37,279 bases of DNA from Paludisphaera rhizosphaerae (GTDB taxonomy: Bacteria > Planctomycetota > Planctomycetia > Isosphaerales > Isosphaeraceae): NCBI RefSeq assembly GCF_011065895.1, contig NZ_JAALCR010000046.1, forward strand, positions 1 to 37,279, read 5' to 3'. Within the stretch, counting starts at the first letter, position 1. Every line of letters begins with the position of its first letter. Made by a program: the position numbers and the translations under genes. Of the stretch, positions 8,850 through 17,564 are shown piece by piece. Under the pieces are notes generated by a model. The model had not been told where the DNA came from and did no database searches. It was given only the letters and a program-made list of their open reading frames with translations.

Positions 8850-9623
8850 TCAGGAAGGCTTTGGAAGGAACGATTCAGCCCAGGCGGCTTCATCGGAGGT
8901 GAGCGGTGGTTGGGGAGGGCCGTCATAGACGTAGTATTCATAGCCCGCCTCATCGTAGACGCGGTGCAGGAGAGCCTGCAGATCGAGCGAGGCGTCGGGG
9001 CGGGGACGGCGGAGCGGAATCGGGATGACCGGGAGCGGATCGGAGAGTCGCAGCGGCCAGAAGCCGGAATTGAGCCGCTCTTCCGGTCGACTGACGACGA
9101 TTGAGTACGAGCAAGGCGGTCGAAGGTCGTCGGGCATCGGCTCGCCGCCGCGCAGCAGGTCGATCTCGACGAGGTTCGCCTGCGAGGCGATGACGGCGTC
9201 GCGTTTGGCGAGATACTGCACGCGATCCGGTCCACTCTTCCGCTTGTTCGCGGGGCTGAGGAGTTCGACGACCGTCACGACCTCACGTGAATGACGGTCG
9301 ATGATGTTGAGATAGACCTCGCGGGTCACGTCGAGAGGATGCACGCGGATACGCGTTGGGGCCTCCAGCACGGCGACGTCGGCTGGGAGTTCGCTCGCCT
9401 GGCGAGTCGTCGGAATCACCGTCAGGTCGGGTCTGCCGATCGATCGGCGGGATTCATCCGTCGTTTCCTGGACGAAGATGTGGTCGTCGACCCGGACGAT
9501 GTAGTCGGGCCGGATCTGAGCGCCGATGATACCCGCGCCCAGGATCAGGAACCGCTCATGGAAGTCGTGCCACGAGACGTCGCGTTCGAGGTAGGGGTTC
9601 ATCCCCGGGAATGGCGAAGGCAT
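8850..9623 (-). CDS. DUF4058 family protein
   Basis: Protein of 257 residues beginning MPSPFPGMNPYLE, the recognisable opening of the DUF4058 family found mostly in planctomycetes and cyanobacteria. It continues with IRPDYIVRVDDHIFVQE and VVTVVELLSPANKR, also typical of the family. The E-x-LSPANK stretch gives it a nuclease-like look (Glu, then Lys), but no enzymatic activity is established to my knowledge. The start ATG 9623 has GGAG upstream. It lies between the sarcosine-oxidase-like gene (18 bases upstream) and the esterase gene (18 bases downstream) on the same strand, so co-transcription is likely. Family assignment is confident; function is unknown. Confidence 0.85.
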   Translation of the reverse strand: MPSPFPGMNPYLERDVSWHDFHERFLILGAGIIGAQIRPDYIVRVDDHIFVQETTDESRRSIGRPDLTVIPTTRQASELPADVAVLEAPTRIRVHPLDVTREVYLNIIDRHSREVVTVVELLSPANKRKSGPDRVQYLAKRDAVIASQANLVEIDLLRGGEPMPDDLRPPCSYSIVVSRPEERLNSGFWPLRLSDPLPVIPIPLRRPRPDASLDLQALLHRVYDEAGYEYYVYDGPPQPPLTSDEAAWAESFLPKPS

Positions 9624-9641
9624 GGGCTTGCTCCGGGGGAA

Positions 9642-10772
9642 TTACCAGATGCTTTTCCACGCGTCGAATGCGGGGTCGACCGGGACGCCGGTCGCCAGGT
9701 CGGCGAGGAGGCGGCCGACGAGGATGGAGAACTTGAAGCCGTGGCCGCTGCAGGGGCTGGCGACGAGGACGTCGGGGCGGGCGGGGTGGGCGTCGACGAG
9801 GAATCGCTCCTCGGGGGCGACCGTGTACAGGCAGGTCTCGGCGGCGACCACTTCGGCGTTGGCGAGGATCGGCAGGTGCCGGGAGAGGTACCCGCGGATC
9901 AGGGCGACGTAATCGTCGTCGATGGTCGCGACGTTCTCATCCGGGTCGGTCGGCGGGCCGCCGTGACGCGCGGCCTTCACGCCCGAGCCGAGGAAGTCGG
10001 GCATGCCGTAGAAGGCCTCGTCCGGCGAGGGGCCCATGTGGATGAACGTCGGGAACCGGCCGACCTGGAACGGCCCGGGGTTGGACGGTCGGAAGTAGAG
10101 GACCTGCTGACGCGTCGGCTGGAGCGTCGATGCCAGTTCGGGGACGAGCCGTCCGGTCCAGGATCCGGCCGTCAGGATCAATCGCTCGGCCTCGATCGTC
10201 TGCGAACCCGTGACGATCGCCGGCCGATCGCCTTCGAGGTCGATGCGACGAACGATCGTCTCGGTAAGGATCTGGGTGCCGGGGCTGCGGCGGGCCAGCT
10301 CGATCTCGGCCTCGATCGCCTTCGCGGCCGCGAGCATGCCGGCGTCGGGTTCGAAGACCACTTCGTAATCAGCCGGGAGAGAGAACTCCGGTTGCGCCGT
10401 GTTCCAGGCGTCGCCGGTCATCATACGGTGCGGCACATCGAGGTCGGCGAGGTTGGCCGCGACCTTGTCGACGTACCCGACGCCCGGTGGGCTGAAGGAA
10501 ACGCCCCCAGTCCGGATGAAGAACGAGCGGCCGGCCTCCGCCTCAAGTTCTCGCCAGGCGCGGAACGCGCGGGGCATGAGCCCAGCGTAAACCGGATCGG
10601 CGTACGAATGGCGGATGATCCTGGCCGCGCCGTGCGAACTCCCCCGCGCATGGCCCAGCCCGAACTGCTCGATCAGCAGGACGGGCTCTCCGCGGCGGGC
10701 CAGGTGATAGGCGGTCGCCGCTCCCACGGCCCCAGCGCCCACCACCACGTTTTTCGCGACGAGATGCTCCAT
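9642..10772 (-). CDS. FAD-dependent oxidoreductase, monomeric sarcosine oxidase / N-methyltryptophan oxidase type
   Basis: Flavin amine oxidase of 376 residues. The N-terminal dinucleotide fold VVVGAGAVGAATAYHLARRG (residues 9-28) binds FAD, followed by GSSHGAARIIRHSY, typical of MSOX/SolA enzymes. Near the C-terminus PCSGHGFKFS carries cysteine 341, the residue that covalently attaches FAD in this family. Family reactions are oxidative demethylation of sarcosine or other N-methyl amino acids with release of formaldehyde and hydrogen peroxide. The particular amine cannot be told. It is the first gene of a tight minus-strand run continuing into DUF4058 and the esterase. No strong ribosome site is seen before the ATG at 10772. 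Confidence 0.85.
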   Translation of the reverse strand: MEHLVAKNVVVGAGAVGAATAYHLARRGEPVLLIEQFGLGHARGSSHGAARIIRHSYADPVYAGLMPRAFRAWRELEAEAGRSFFIRTGGVSFSPPGVGYVDKVAANLADLDVPHRMMTGDAWNTAQPEFSLPADYEVVFEPDAGMLAAAKAIEAEIELARRSPGTQILTETIVRRIDLEGDRPAIVTGSQTIEAERLILTAGSWTGRLVPELASTLQPTRQQVLYFRPSNPGPFQVGRFPTFIHMGPSPDEAFYGMPDFLGSGVKAARHGGPPTDPDENVATIDDDYVALIRGYLSRHLPILANAEVVAAETCLYTVAPEERFLVDAHPARPDVLVASPCSGHGFKFSILVGRLLADLATGVPVDPAFDAWKSIW

Positions 10773-10855
10773 GACGGCCGGACTCGCGAGGGTGTTCGGC
10801 GGGCGGTTCGATGAACCGACAGCCTACGCCCTCGCGACGGCCGATTCAATCGCCC

Positions 10856-13675
10856 TCAGGTCCTCAGCCCCGGCCGCGAAGCCCGGACCGGCGTGGCCGA
10901 GGCGATCATCGGCCGCGGCGGTCGATTGGCGAACGTGGCCGAAGCGACCGCGCTCCGGACCAAAGGCCGAGCCGACGCCGGCGACGACGAAGGCGCGGGG
11001 CTCGCCGAAGCCGTCACGTCGGAGGTCGTCGCAACCATCGGAGCGGTGGCGAGCGGGGCCGCGGCGATCGAGGAGGTGGTCGAGGAGGTCGTCGGCGTTC
11101 CGTAAATCTGGACGTCGTAGAGCGAGTAGTTCTTGGTCGCGTTTTCCTTCGTGCAGTAGATCCGCACGTAACGGCCCGCCCCCAAAAGCCCTCCCTGGAC
11201 GTCGACGCCCGCCTGGGCGTTGCCGGTCACGGAGCGGATCGTGGTCCAGTTCGTCCCGTCGTCGCTGACCTGGATCTGGTAGTCGACCGCGTACGCGGCC
11301 TCCCAGTTCAGGACCATGGTGTTCAAGTTGTACTTCGCGCCGAGGTCGAAGGCGATCCAGCCGGTCTGGCTGGACTGCATCCACTGGCCGCTGGACCATC
11401 GCGTCGCCAGGCTGGGGTCGATCGCCATCGAGGGGGCGTAAAAGTTGCTCTCGTTGGTGGACGAGGTGGCGACCGCGCCGGTGGTCAGGTTGGAGAGCGT
11501 CTGGCCGTAGACGTTGAAATCGTAAAGAGAATAGTTGTTGTTGATCGGTCCCGTGGCGGTGCAGAGAATTCGGACGTATCGGCCGATTCCGTTCAGGTTC
11601 GAGAAGAAGGACGGCGCCGACGAATTGTTCCCCGTCACCGAGGCAAGCGTGGTCCAGGTCTTGCCGTCGACGCTCGACTGGATCTGATAGTTCGCCGCGT
11701 AGGCGGCCTCCCAGTTCAGCCGGACGTCGTTGATCGCCGAGACCGCGCCGAGGTCGACCGACAGCCAGGCGGTCGAGCCGCTCTGCATCCACTGACCGCT
11801 GGACCATCGCGTCGAGGCGTCGTTGTCGAACGCGCCCGAGGGGTTGAGGGACGACGACTCCGACGACGATGCCGTGGCCGTCTTCCCCTGCGCCAGGTCG
11901 GTCTCGCGCGAGCCGAAGACCTGGAAATCGTAGAGCGAGTAGTTGTTGGAGCCGGCGCTCGTCTTTGTGGCGTAGACCCGGATGAAGCGGCCGTCGCCCG
12001 ACAGGTTGGAGAGGTCCACGACTCCGGCCGATTGGTTGCCGGAGACGGTTTTGATCGTGGTCCAGTTGGTCCCGTCGTCGCTCGTCTGGATCTGGTAGTC
12101 GACGGCGTAGGCGGTCTCCCAGTTGAGGCGGACGCCCGTGACGTGGAAGAAGTCCTGGAGGTCGACGGAATACCACCCGGTGGACGTCGACTGCATCCAC
12201 TGCCCGCTCGACCAGCGTGAGGCCGAGGAGTAGTCGACGGCCAGCGCCGGGTTGTACGACCACGATTCGATCGAGGAGGACGTCGTCGGCTTGAGGGCTG
12301 CGAGGTTCGAGTTCGGCGTGATCTCGATCGCGTTGACGGAGGCGTTCCCCTTCAGGGCCTTGAAGGCGATCGTGATCGTCCCGGAGGAGTCCGCCTGGAC
12401 GACCAGGTCGCGGCCGACCGCTCGGTTCTGGCCGCCGGCGACGGCGAAGACGTCGAGGGCCGAGATCTGCGTGACGCCGTTGACCAGCACGTCGAAGAGC
12501 CGTTGGTTCGCCGCGACGACCTGAGTCTCCGAGAAATCCAGGCGGACGTGGTAGGACGAGCCGGGGGTGAGGTTCGTGACCTTGTAGGAGAAGGCCGAAC
12601 CCTGGCGGGAAGTCTGGAAGACGCTCGACGGCGGGGGCGACTCCAGGCTGCTGACGTTGACGACCGACGTGGTGGTGACGGCCGTTCCCCCCTGATAGTA
12701 GGAGTCGGTCGAGCCGCCCGCGTCGACGACGAACCCGCCGGACGCGGCGGCGATCGTCTTCTGGGCCCTGGCCACCGCCGCCGCCGGATTCAGTACGCCC
12801 CCCGTGACCGACCACGTTCCGACGCTCTGCGACTTGAGCGTCACGGTGGAATCCAGGACGTCGATCACCTGGCTCGGCGTCGTCCCCGACGGCATCAGCG
12901 AGTCGATCACGCCGGCGACCCCGGCCGCATAGGCGGAGGAGTACGATGTGAAGCCTTCGGGACCGGCGTACGCCCCCAGATCGACGTGGACGGGCCCCCA
13001 GTTGGAGACGGAAGTCAGGTTCCCGCTGGAATCGACGGCCGCCGCGACCAGAACGTTGGTGGGGGTCGGCCGAGTGGTCGAGTAGACCGGGTCGTCGGCG
13101 TAGGGGGGGAAGAGGACCGAACCGTCGATGTTCTTGGCCGAATTCCCCGGCGCGGTGACGACCACAGCACCCTTCGTTTCGGCGTAACCGATCGCGTCGA
13201 CGAGCGTCTTGCCGTTGTACGGGCTGGAGGCGTCCGTCAACGACGGGTTGTACGTCAGGTTGACGCTCAGGTTGATGACCGATGCGCCGTGGTCGGCGGC
13301 CCAGTAGACGCCTCGGATCAGGGCGTTGGCGTCGATGTTCAACCCGGACGACGTATCCCGGATCGGCATGATCTTGACGTCGGGCGTCTTCCCCAGCGCT
13401 GCCGCGGCCGCTGCGATCCCCTGGACCGTCATATTCGCCACGACCGACCCATGCCCGTGCGTCAGGCTTGTGTCGAGGATCGCCGAAGCCCCGGACGCGG
13501 CGTAAGTGGTCTTGTTGTAGGCGTCATAGGCCGACGTCAGGTCCAGGTACGGGACGACCGTCGTATCCGTCAGGTCGACGCCTGAGTCGACGATGGCGAT
13601 CAGGGTCGTCAGCAACTCGCGGGTTTCCAGTGCGAGTGGCCCGTGCAGGCGTGCGGAGCCGCGACGTTGAGACAT
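10856..13675 (-). CDS. Exported S8 subtilisin-like peptidase with malectin and three discoidin domains
   Basis: Multidomain exported protein of 939 residues. Residues 12-24 (GPLALETRELLTT) match the planctomycete N-terminal LExRxLL export-associated motif. The subtilase domain spans about 25-265, with Asp30 in IVDSGVD, His75 in HGHGSVVA, oxyanion Asn178 in APGNS and probable Ser247 in SYSSAYAAGVAG. The usual G-T-S-M-A is replaced, so activity should be confirmed. A malectin-like carbohydrate-binding domain follows (about 315-452), then three F5/8 type C (discoidin) domains at roughly 455-590, 592-727 and 729-862, each with RWSSGQWMQ, NWE(A/T)AYA and NYSLYD. A Ser/Ala/Pro-rich tail ends the protein. 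The likely job is binding and processing extracellular glycan or glycoprotein. The repeats make the reverse and alternative frames look open, but this frame carries the domain motifs. Confidence 0.85.
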   Translation of the reverse strand: MSQRRGSARLHGPLALETRELLTTLIAIVDSGVDLTDTTVVPYLDLTSAYDAYNKTTYAASGASAILDTSLTHGHGSVVANMTVQGIAAAAAALGKTPDVKIMPIRDTSSGLNIDANALIRGVYWAADHGASVINLSVNLTYNPSLTDASSPYNGKTLVDAIGYAETKGAVVVTAPGNSAKNIDGSVLFPPYADDPVYSTTRPTPTNVLVAAAVDSSGNLTSVSNWGPVHVDLGAYAGPEGFTSYSSAYAAGVAGVIDSLMPSGTTPSQVIDVLDSTVTLKSQSVGTWSVTGGVLNPAAAVARAQKTIAAASGGFVVDAGGSTDSYYQGGTAVTTTSVVNVSSLESPPPSSVFQTSRQGSAFSYKVTNLTPGSSYHVRLDFSETQVVAANQRLFDVLVNGVTQISALDVFAVAGGQNRAVGRDLVVQADSSGTITIAFKALKGNASVNAIEITPNSNLAALKPTTSSSIESWSYNPALAVDYSSASRWSSGQWMQSTSTGWYSVDLQDFFHVTGVRLNWETAYAVDYQIQTSDDGTNWTTIKTVSGNQSAGVVDLSNLSGDGRFIRVYATKTSAGSNNYSLYDFQVFGSRETDLAQGKTATASSSESSSLNPSGAFDNDASTRWSSGQWMQSGSTAWLSVDLGAVSAINDVRLNWEAAYAANYQIQSSVDGKTWTTLASVTGNNSSAPSFFSNLNGIGRYVRILCTATGPINNNYSLYDFNVYGQTLSNLTTGAVATSSTNESNFYAPSMAIDPSLATRWSSGQWMQSSQTGWIAFDLGAKYNLNTMVLNWEAAYAVDYQIQVSDDGTNWTTIRSVTGNAQAGVDVQGGLLGAGRYVRIYCTKENATKNYSLYDVQIYGTPTTSSTTSSIAAAPLATAPMVATTSDVTASASPAPSSSPASARPLVRSAVASATFANRPPRPMIASATPVRASRPGLRT
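11105..12310 (-). repeat. Three tandem discoidin-encoding repeats
   Basis: Coding repeat inside the subtilase gene. Three units recur at about 405-410-base intervals, visible for example at the CTGCATCCACTG segments near 11376, 11782 and 12191 and the GGATCTG(G/A)TAGT segments near 11272, 11681 and 12090. The units have diverged at the DNA level but keep protein motifs RWSSGQWMQ and NYSLYD, indicating duplication followed by selection on the protein. Confidence 0.8.
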
Positions 13676-14106
13676 GGTAGGTCGGCCTCGTGCTCGGGGT
13701 GGTGTTTCCGTTCGAAGTGCCGAGGACTCGCACGTCTCCTTGCACCGAGAGGTCTCCTACGGGGAATATAGCAGCCGATTCCTCGATTGTCGGAATTGCC
13801 GCAAGTCTCATGAGGAGGTCGGACGCACAACGAAAAAAGTCGCGACGACCGGCCGATCCGGAGAGTCGCGCTGAGGAGTCGGGAGGAATCCGAAGGGAGG
13901 CCCGGCGCTCAATTGACAGCGAGTGATTGCATTCCTAGAGTGAAGGTGCGACCCTCCCGATTCGTCGCCCCCCGTTCCAACGAGACCGAGCGTCCCGGGA
14001 TCGCCGCCCATCCCTCCGCCATCGCCGCGAGGGCGAGGCGGGCGACGCGCTGCGCCCCCCCGGGGCGGACCTTCGAGTCTCCAAATCTCCCGCGAGACGC
14101 CCTTCG
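13676..14106. other. Intergenic region between divergent subtilase and TPR genes
   Basis: Gene-free 431 bases between divergently transcribed genes. The plus-strand half contains a near-consensus promoter at 13913-13941. Short open frames here have no recognisable domains and no ribosome sites. The last 150 bases form an untranslated leader if that promoter is used. Confidence 0.6.
13913..13941 (+). promoter_or_regulatory. Sigma-70-type promoter for the TPR gene
   Basis: TTGACA (13913-13918, perfect -35), a 17-base spacer, then TAGAGT (13936-13941, four of six matches to the -10 consensus). It points toward the TPR gene starting at 14107 and would give a leader of about 160 bases. Confidence 0.65.
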
Positions 14107-15123
14107 ATGAGAGGCATCGAGTTTTACGACCGGCTCCTCGACATCCCCGGGCCGGGGGTCATTGCTCAGCTCTTTTACGCGGGCGTCTTTCTGGTCGTCG
14201 CGGCGGTCGTGTTGCTGTCGCTGGACCGCGTCCGCTACTTCGCCCGCGCGCTGGGGATCGTGGGAGTTCTCTGCTTCCTACTCGCGCTTGGACTGATCCA
14301 CGAACAGAAGGTCGTGGAGAAGCGAGACGAGCACGTTACGGTCACGCACTGGCGGTATTCGTCTTCGGCGCGGTTCCAGGTGCGGGTGGCCCTGCTGGGA
14401 CTGCCGGCCGCGGCGGCCTTTCTGATGGCCCAGGGATACTGGAGCACGCAACGCCGGCAGCGGTCGAAGGTGCCCTCGCTCCTCAAGGACGGGCGCGTTC
14501 GACTCTTCAAGGGAGACCTTGACGGCGCTCAGGCGGATTTCGATGCGGCGCTGAAGATCTCCCCCTATCTGGGCGACGCCTACTTCCAGCGCGCGGCGGT
14601 ATACGAGGCCCAGGGGCGTTTCGACGACGCCGTCGCCGATCTCGACCAGGCTCTGCGCTGCGATCCCCAGATCGCCGCCGGCTATCTCGCTCGCGGTCGC
14701 CTGTTGACCCGGAGGGGAGACCTGCAGGCTGCGGAGCTCGACCTGGACCGCTACCTGGCCATGCGCCCCAGCGACGTCGAGGGCTATCTTCATCGCGGGC
14801 TTTGCCGCGTCCGCGAGGGGCGCGACGTCGATGCGGTAGCCGACCTTCAGCGCGTCCTGAAGATGACCAATCATTCCGACTACGCCGATCCGGCCCATGC
14901 GGCGCTCAAGACGCTGTACGACCGCGTCCCCTCCGCTGAGGAGACCGAGGCCCTCTCGCCTCCCGACGCTCTCGGAAAGTCGGTGCTCGATGCGCTTCCC
15001 CGCTATGACGAGCACGCCGGCCCGCCACAGATCGAGGCTCAGGAGGGAGTCGCCAGCAACCTGCCGATCGCTAGCCCCAGCGCCGCGGAGCCGAGCCCGA
15101 ACAAGACGCTTCCGCCCAGGTAG
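14107..15123 (+). CDS. Membrane-anchored TPR repeat protein
   Basis: Protein of 338 residues. The N-terminal 120 residues hold three likely membrane segments (about 14-38 with FYAGVFLVVAAVVLLSL, 42-61 with ALGIVGVLCFLLALGL, 93-113 with VALLGLPAAAAFLMAQ). The cytoplasmic or periplasmic part (about 125-285) consists of tetratricopeptide repeats with the usual spacing, for example GDLDGAQADFDAALKISP, GRFDDAVADLDQALRCDP and GDLQAAELDLDRYLAMRP. TPR domains bind other proteins; the partner is unknown. The tail after residue 290 is Pro/Ala-rich. The start ATG 14107 precedes the first hydrophobic segment, but no clear ribosome site is seen. The last 85 bases overlap the 3' end of crcB on the opposite strand. 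Confidence 0.8.
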   Translation: MRGIEFYDRLLDIPGPGVIAQLFYAGVFLVVAAVVLLSLDRVRYFARALGIVGVLCFLLALGLIHEQKVVEKRDEHVTVTHWRYSSSARFQVRVALLGLPAAAAFLMAQGYWSTQRRQRSKVPSLLKDGRVRLFKGDLDGAQADFDAALKISPYLGDAYFQRAAVYEAQGRFDDAVADLDQALRCDPQIAAGYLARGRLLTRRGDLQAAELDLDRYLAMRPSDVEGYLHRGLCRVREGRDVDAVADLQRVLKMTNHSDYADPAHAALKTLYDRVPSAEETEALSPPDALGKSVLDALPRYDEHAGPPQIEAQEGVASNLPIASPSAAEPSPNKTLPPR

Positions 15124-15437
15124 ATTGCTCCCAGGAACGGACGATCTCGCTCAATGAGGCCCATGGCCTCCAGGGTGTACGACGAGAACGTCGTATACCC
15201 CCCGAGAAATCCCACAACCACGAACAGCCTTGCGGAGTCGTTCCCGGGGAACCTGTGAACCAGGACGGCCGACGACAGCCCGATCAGGAACGAGCCCGTG
15301 ACGTTGATGGCGAACGTCGCCCAGGGGAACTCCAGCGGGGCCCACCGAGCCATCCAGACCGCTTGCCAGTATCGTGCGTTGACCCCCAACGCGCCGCCGA
15401 TCGAGAGGACGACGATCTTGATCCAGGCATTCGTCAT
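15039..15437 (-). CDS. crcB: Fluoride ion exporter CrcB (Fluc)
   Basis: Small four-helix membrane protein of 132 residues that forms a dimeric fluoride channel. Family signatures are GALGVNARYW (residues 15-24), FAINVTGSFLIG (about 42-53) with the conserved Asn, and GFLGGYTTFSSYTLEA (about 77-92) with the TTFS motif and the phenylalanine that contacts fluoride. Length is normal. The ATG overlaps the fucU stop by 4 bases (15434-15437), so translation is coupled to fucU. The 3' end overlaps the convergent TPR gene by 85 bases. No fluoride riboswitch was recognised upstream of fucU. Confidence 0.92.
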   Translation of the reverse strand: MTNAWIKIVVLSIGGALGVNARYWQAVWMARWAPLEFPWATFAINVTGSFLIGLSSAVLVHRFPGNDSARLFVVVGFLGGYTTFSSYTLEAMGLIERDRPFLGAIYLGGSVLFGLGSAALGLAIGRLLATPS

Positions 15438-15868
15438 GAGGGCGGGATGATTCCCTTCTTGATGATGATGTTGCCGTAAAGGGCGCCCTCGCCGGTGGCC
15501 ACCACGCCGAAGGTGGTCTTGGCCCGCTCGTAGAAGGCGAATCGCTCGATCTGCTCCATGGCGATGTGCCGCCCTTCGGCGCCGTCGAGGATCCGCTGGT
15601 ACTCGGCCCAGATCGGGGCCGGGTCGCCCGGCTTGTCGATCCGCCTCATCACGGCGGCCGGATGATCGACGAACGAGTCCAACGGGAAGAGTTGCAAGAT
15701 CGCTTCCAGGATCACGGGGACGCTGTGGCCGTCGGCCCGGACTAGCCGCTTCGCGCAGGTGACGGCTGGGAAGTTGGCGTCGGCGATCACCAGTTCGTCG
15801 CCGTGGCCCATCTGGGCGATCATGAGCAGCAGTTCGGGAGACAGGATCGGCGGGATTCGCTTGAGCAT
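15434..15868 (-). CDS. fucU: L-fucose mutarotase, RbsD/FucU family
   Basis: Sugar mutarotase of 144 residues that interconverts alpha and beta anomers of fucose or a related pyranose. The protein opens MLKRIPPILSPELL and has MGHGDELVIADANFPA (residues 20-35), the FucU/RbsD signature in which the histidine and aspartate contact the sugar. RADGHSVPVILEAIL (about 45-59) and FAFYERAKTTFGVVATGE (about 111-128) also match FucU. It is coupled to crcB by a 4-base overlap and follows the sulfatase gene on the same strand, about 125 bases downstream. That placement is compatible with use of sulfated fucose-containing glycans, but this link is only inference. Confidence 0.88.
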   Translation of the reverse strand: MLKRIPPILSPELLLMIAQMGHGDELVIADANFPAVTCAKRLVRADGHSVPVILEAILQLFPLDSFVDHPAAVMRRIDKPGDPAPIWAEYQRILDGAEGRHIAMEQIERFAFYERAKTTFGVVATGEGALYGNIIIKKGIIPPS

Positions 15869-15991
15869 GGTCGACGCCCTGGCGGGGACGGGGGAGGTTC
15901 CACTTCGACGGCGTCCAACATAACGCCGTCAGCGGGGCGACGCCACGAGGCTCCTCCCCGGGTTGGGTCGTTCCCGGCCCCAGCCGGCTCG

Positions 15992-17368
15992 CTAGTCCTT
16001 GATCGGATCTCCGACGGAAGCTCGCCAGGCGTCGAGCTTCGCCTGGAGGACGGCCTTCTCAGCCTGAGCGGCGGGGGCGTCATACAGGTTGCGCGTTTCG
16101 CCGGGGTCGTTGGCGAGGTCGTACAACTCGTCCATGAAGTTCGTCTTGAGATGGCGGACGAGCTTCCACTTCGGCGTCCGCACCATGCGCATGTACGCCA
16201 GGGCGCCGTTGTGGAGGTCGTACGCTCCGTAGACGTCCTGGTCCCAGTCGCTTGGGGTCTCGCCGCGGAGCAGGGGGGAGAAGTCTCGCCCGCGCTGGGA
16301 GCCGGCGGCGACCGGAACTCCGAGCATGCCGCAGACGGTCGCCATCGTATCGATGTTGCGAACCGTCTCGTCGATGACCGTGTTCGGACGCGCGACGCCC
16401 GGCCAGCGGATCAGCAGCGGGATCCGGAGCGACGTATCCCACATGTTGGGCCGCGTAGGCCCCTCGACGCCGCCAGCGATCCAGCGGCCGTTCCCCTTGT
16501 GCTGGATGACGTGCTGGCCAATGTTGTAGCCGTGGTCGCTGGTGAACATCACGATGGTGCGGTCGGCCAGCTTCAGGGAGTCCAACTCGTCCAGGATCCG
16601 GCCGAGGTTCCGGTCCACCGCCCGAATCGCCGAGTAGTACCGGCGAGTGGCGGTCTTCACCTTGTTGCGATCGAGGAGCGGAGAATCCGGGATTTTCGGG
16701 TCCAGGTCCTTGTAGACGGCCTCGTCCTCGGGGGGCATCGGGGCGTAAGGGACGTGAGGCTCCCGGTAGTGGACGCTGATTGCGAACGGGCCGTCCTTGT
16801 TTTCACGCATCCAGCGCAGGACCTCGTCGGTCATGACGTCGACGCTGAAGAGGCCGTCGAAGGTCTTCTGCTTCCCCTCAACCTCAAAGGTCGGGCTCTT
16901 GGGCGACCACCCGCCGCCGAGGTGACCGAAGAAGTGGTCGAACCCGCGTCGGGTGGGGTGCTGGTCGGGATTCACGCCAAGGTGCCATTTGCCGACCAGG
17001 GCGGTCTCGTACCCGGCTTTCTGCAGCAGCCCCGGCCAGGTTTCGACGCCGACCGGCAGACCGACGGCCGCCTCCACTGGCGCGATCCAGTCCGTGATGC
17101 CGACCTCGATCCCGTGACGCCCTGTCATGAAACTCGCCCGACTCGGCGAGCAGACGGGCGTCACGCTGAAAGCGTTGGCGAACCTCGCCCCCTCCTTCGC
17201 CAGGCGATCCATGTTGGGCGTCTTCGCTTCGGGATTGCCGTAGCACCCGACCGTCCACGCGGCCTGATCGTCGGTGACGACCGCGATGATGTTCGTCCGA
17301 GGCCCCTCGGCGGCGACGACCGCACCCGAGGTCGCGATCATGGCGAGGAATGCGAAGATCCGTTTCAT
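15992..17368 (-). CDS. Secreted type I sulfatase
   Basis: Sulfate-ester hydrolase of 458 residues. Residues 1-20 are a signal peptide (hydrophobic FAFLAMIATSGAVVAAE). The active-site signature CSPSR at 73-77 holds the cysteine converted to formylglycine by a maturase, and TGRHG follows. D33/D34 in VVTDDQAAW and the later TSDHGYNIG and GKWHLGVN supply metal and substrate ligands. The overall order matches iduronate-2-sulfatase/choline-sulfatase-like enzymes common in planctomycetes, which degrade sulfated polysaccharides. The ATG 17368 has GGAG about nine bases upstream. The neighbouring downstream gene is fucU. The exact substrate is not readable. Confidence 0.9.
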   Translation of the reverse strand: MKRIFAFLAMIATSGAVVAAEGPRTNIIAVVTDDQAAWTVGCYGNPEAKTPNMDRLAKEGARFANAFSVTPVCSPSRASFMTGRHGIEVGITDWIAPVEAAVGLPVGVETWPGLLQKAGYETALVGKWHLGVNPDQHPTRRGFDHFFGHLGGGWSPKSPTFEVEGKQKTFDGLFSVDVMTDEVLRWMRENKDGPFAISVHYREPHVPYAPMPPEDEAVYKDLDPKIPDSPLLDRNKVKTATRRYYSAIRAVDRNLGRILDELDSLKLADRTIVMFTSDHGYNIGQHVIQHKGNGRWIAGGVEGPTRPNMWDTSLRIPLLIRWPGVARPNTVIDETVRNIDTMATVCGMLGVPVAAGSQRGRDFSPLLRGETPSDWDQDVYGAYDLHNGALAYMRMVRTPKWKLVRHLKTNFMDELYDLANDPGETRNLYDAPAAQAEKAVLQAKLDAWRASVGDPIKD

Positions 17369-17564
17369 GGAAGGATGCTCCGAGGGAAGGAGACGTGGGC
17401 GAGGCTCGATCGCCGCTGACTCGCAGCATTGTGAAGAAACGGGTCCGCTCCATCAAGGAGGCCCCGTCCCATGGAGCGCGAGGCCAGGATTACCTGATCG
17501 CGCATCGTGCTGCGAACCTGCGAGACGCTGTGGTGTCACTCAAGTGGCTCGCCGTCGAGCATGA

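Noticed and set aside
9291-10814. 507-codon plus-strand frame opposite the sarcosine-oxidase-like gene
   Set aside because: Antisense shadow of a well-supported flavoenzyme; composition is typical of reverse-strand GC-rich reading.
10811-12220. 469-codon plus-strand frame opposite the subtilase
   Set aside because: Arg/Asp-rich repeat shadow of the discoidin units, with no family similarity.
11105-12310. Tandem repeats considered as a CRISPR or satellite array
   Set aside because: The period is about 405-410 bases and the units encode discoidin domains, so they are protein repeats.
10824-12815. 663-codon minus-strand frame inside the subtilase gene
   Set aside because: It is the shadow of the discoidin repeats in another frame: Arg/Pro-rich, no domain, no ribosome site.
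13913-14110. 65-codon frame preceding the TPR gene
   Set aside because: Its start overlaps the -35 box of the promoter and there is no ribosome site, so it is more likely leader sequence.
15803-17419. 538-codon plus-strand frame opposite the sulfatase
   Set aside because: Antisense shadow; the minus-strand sulfatase has signal peptide and CSPSR motif.
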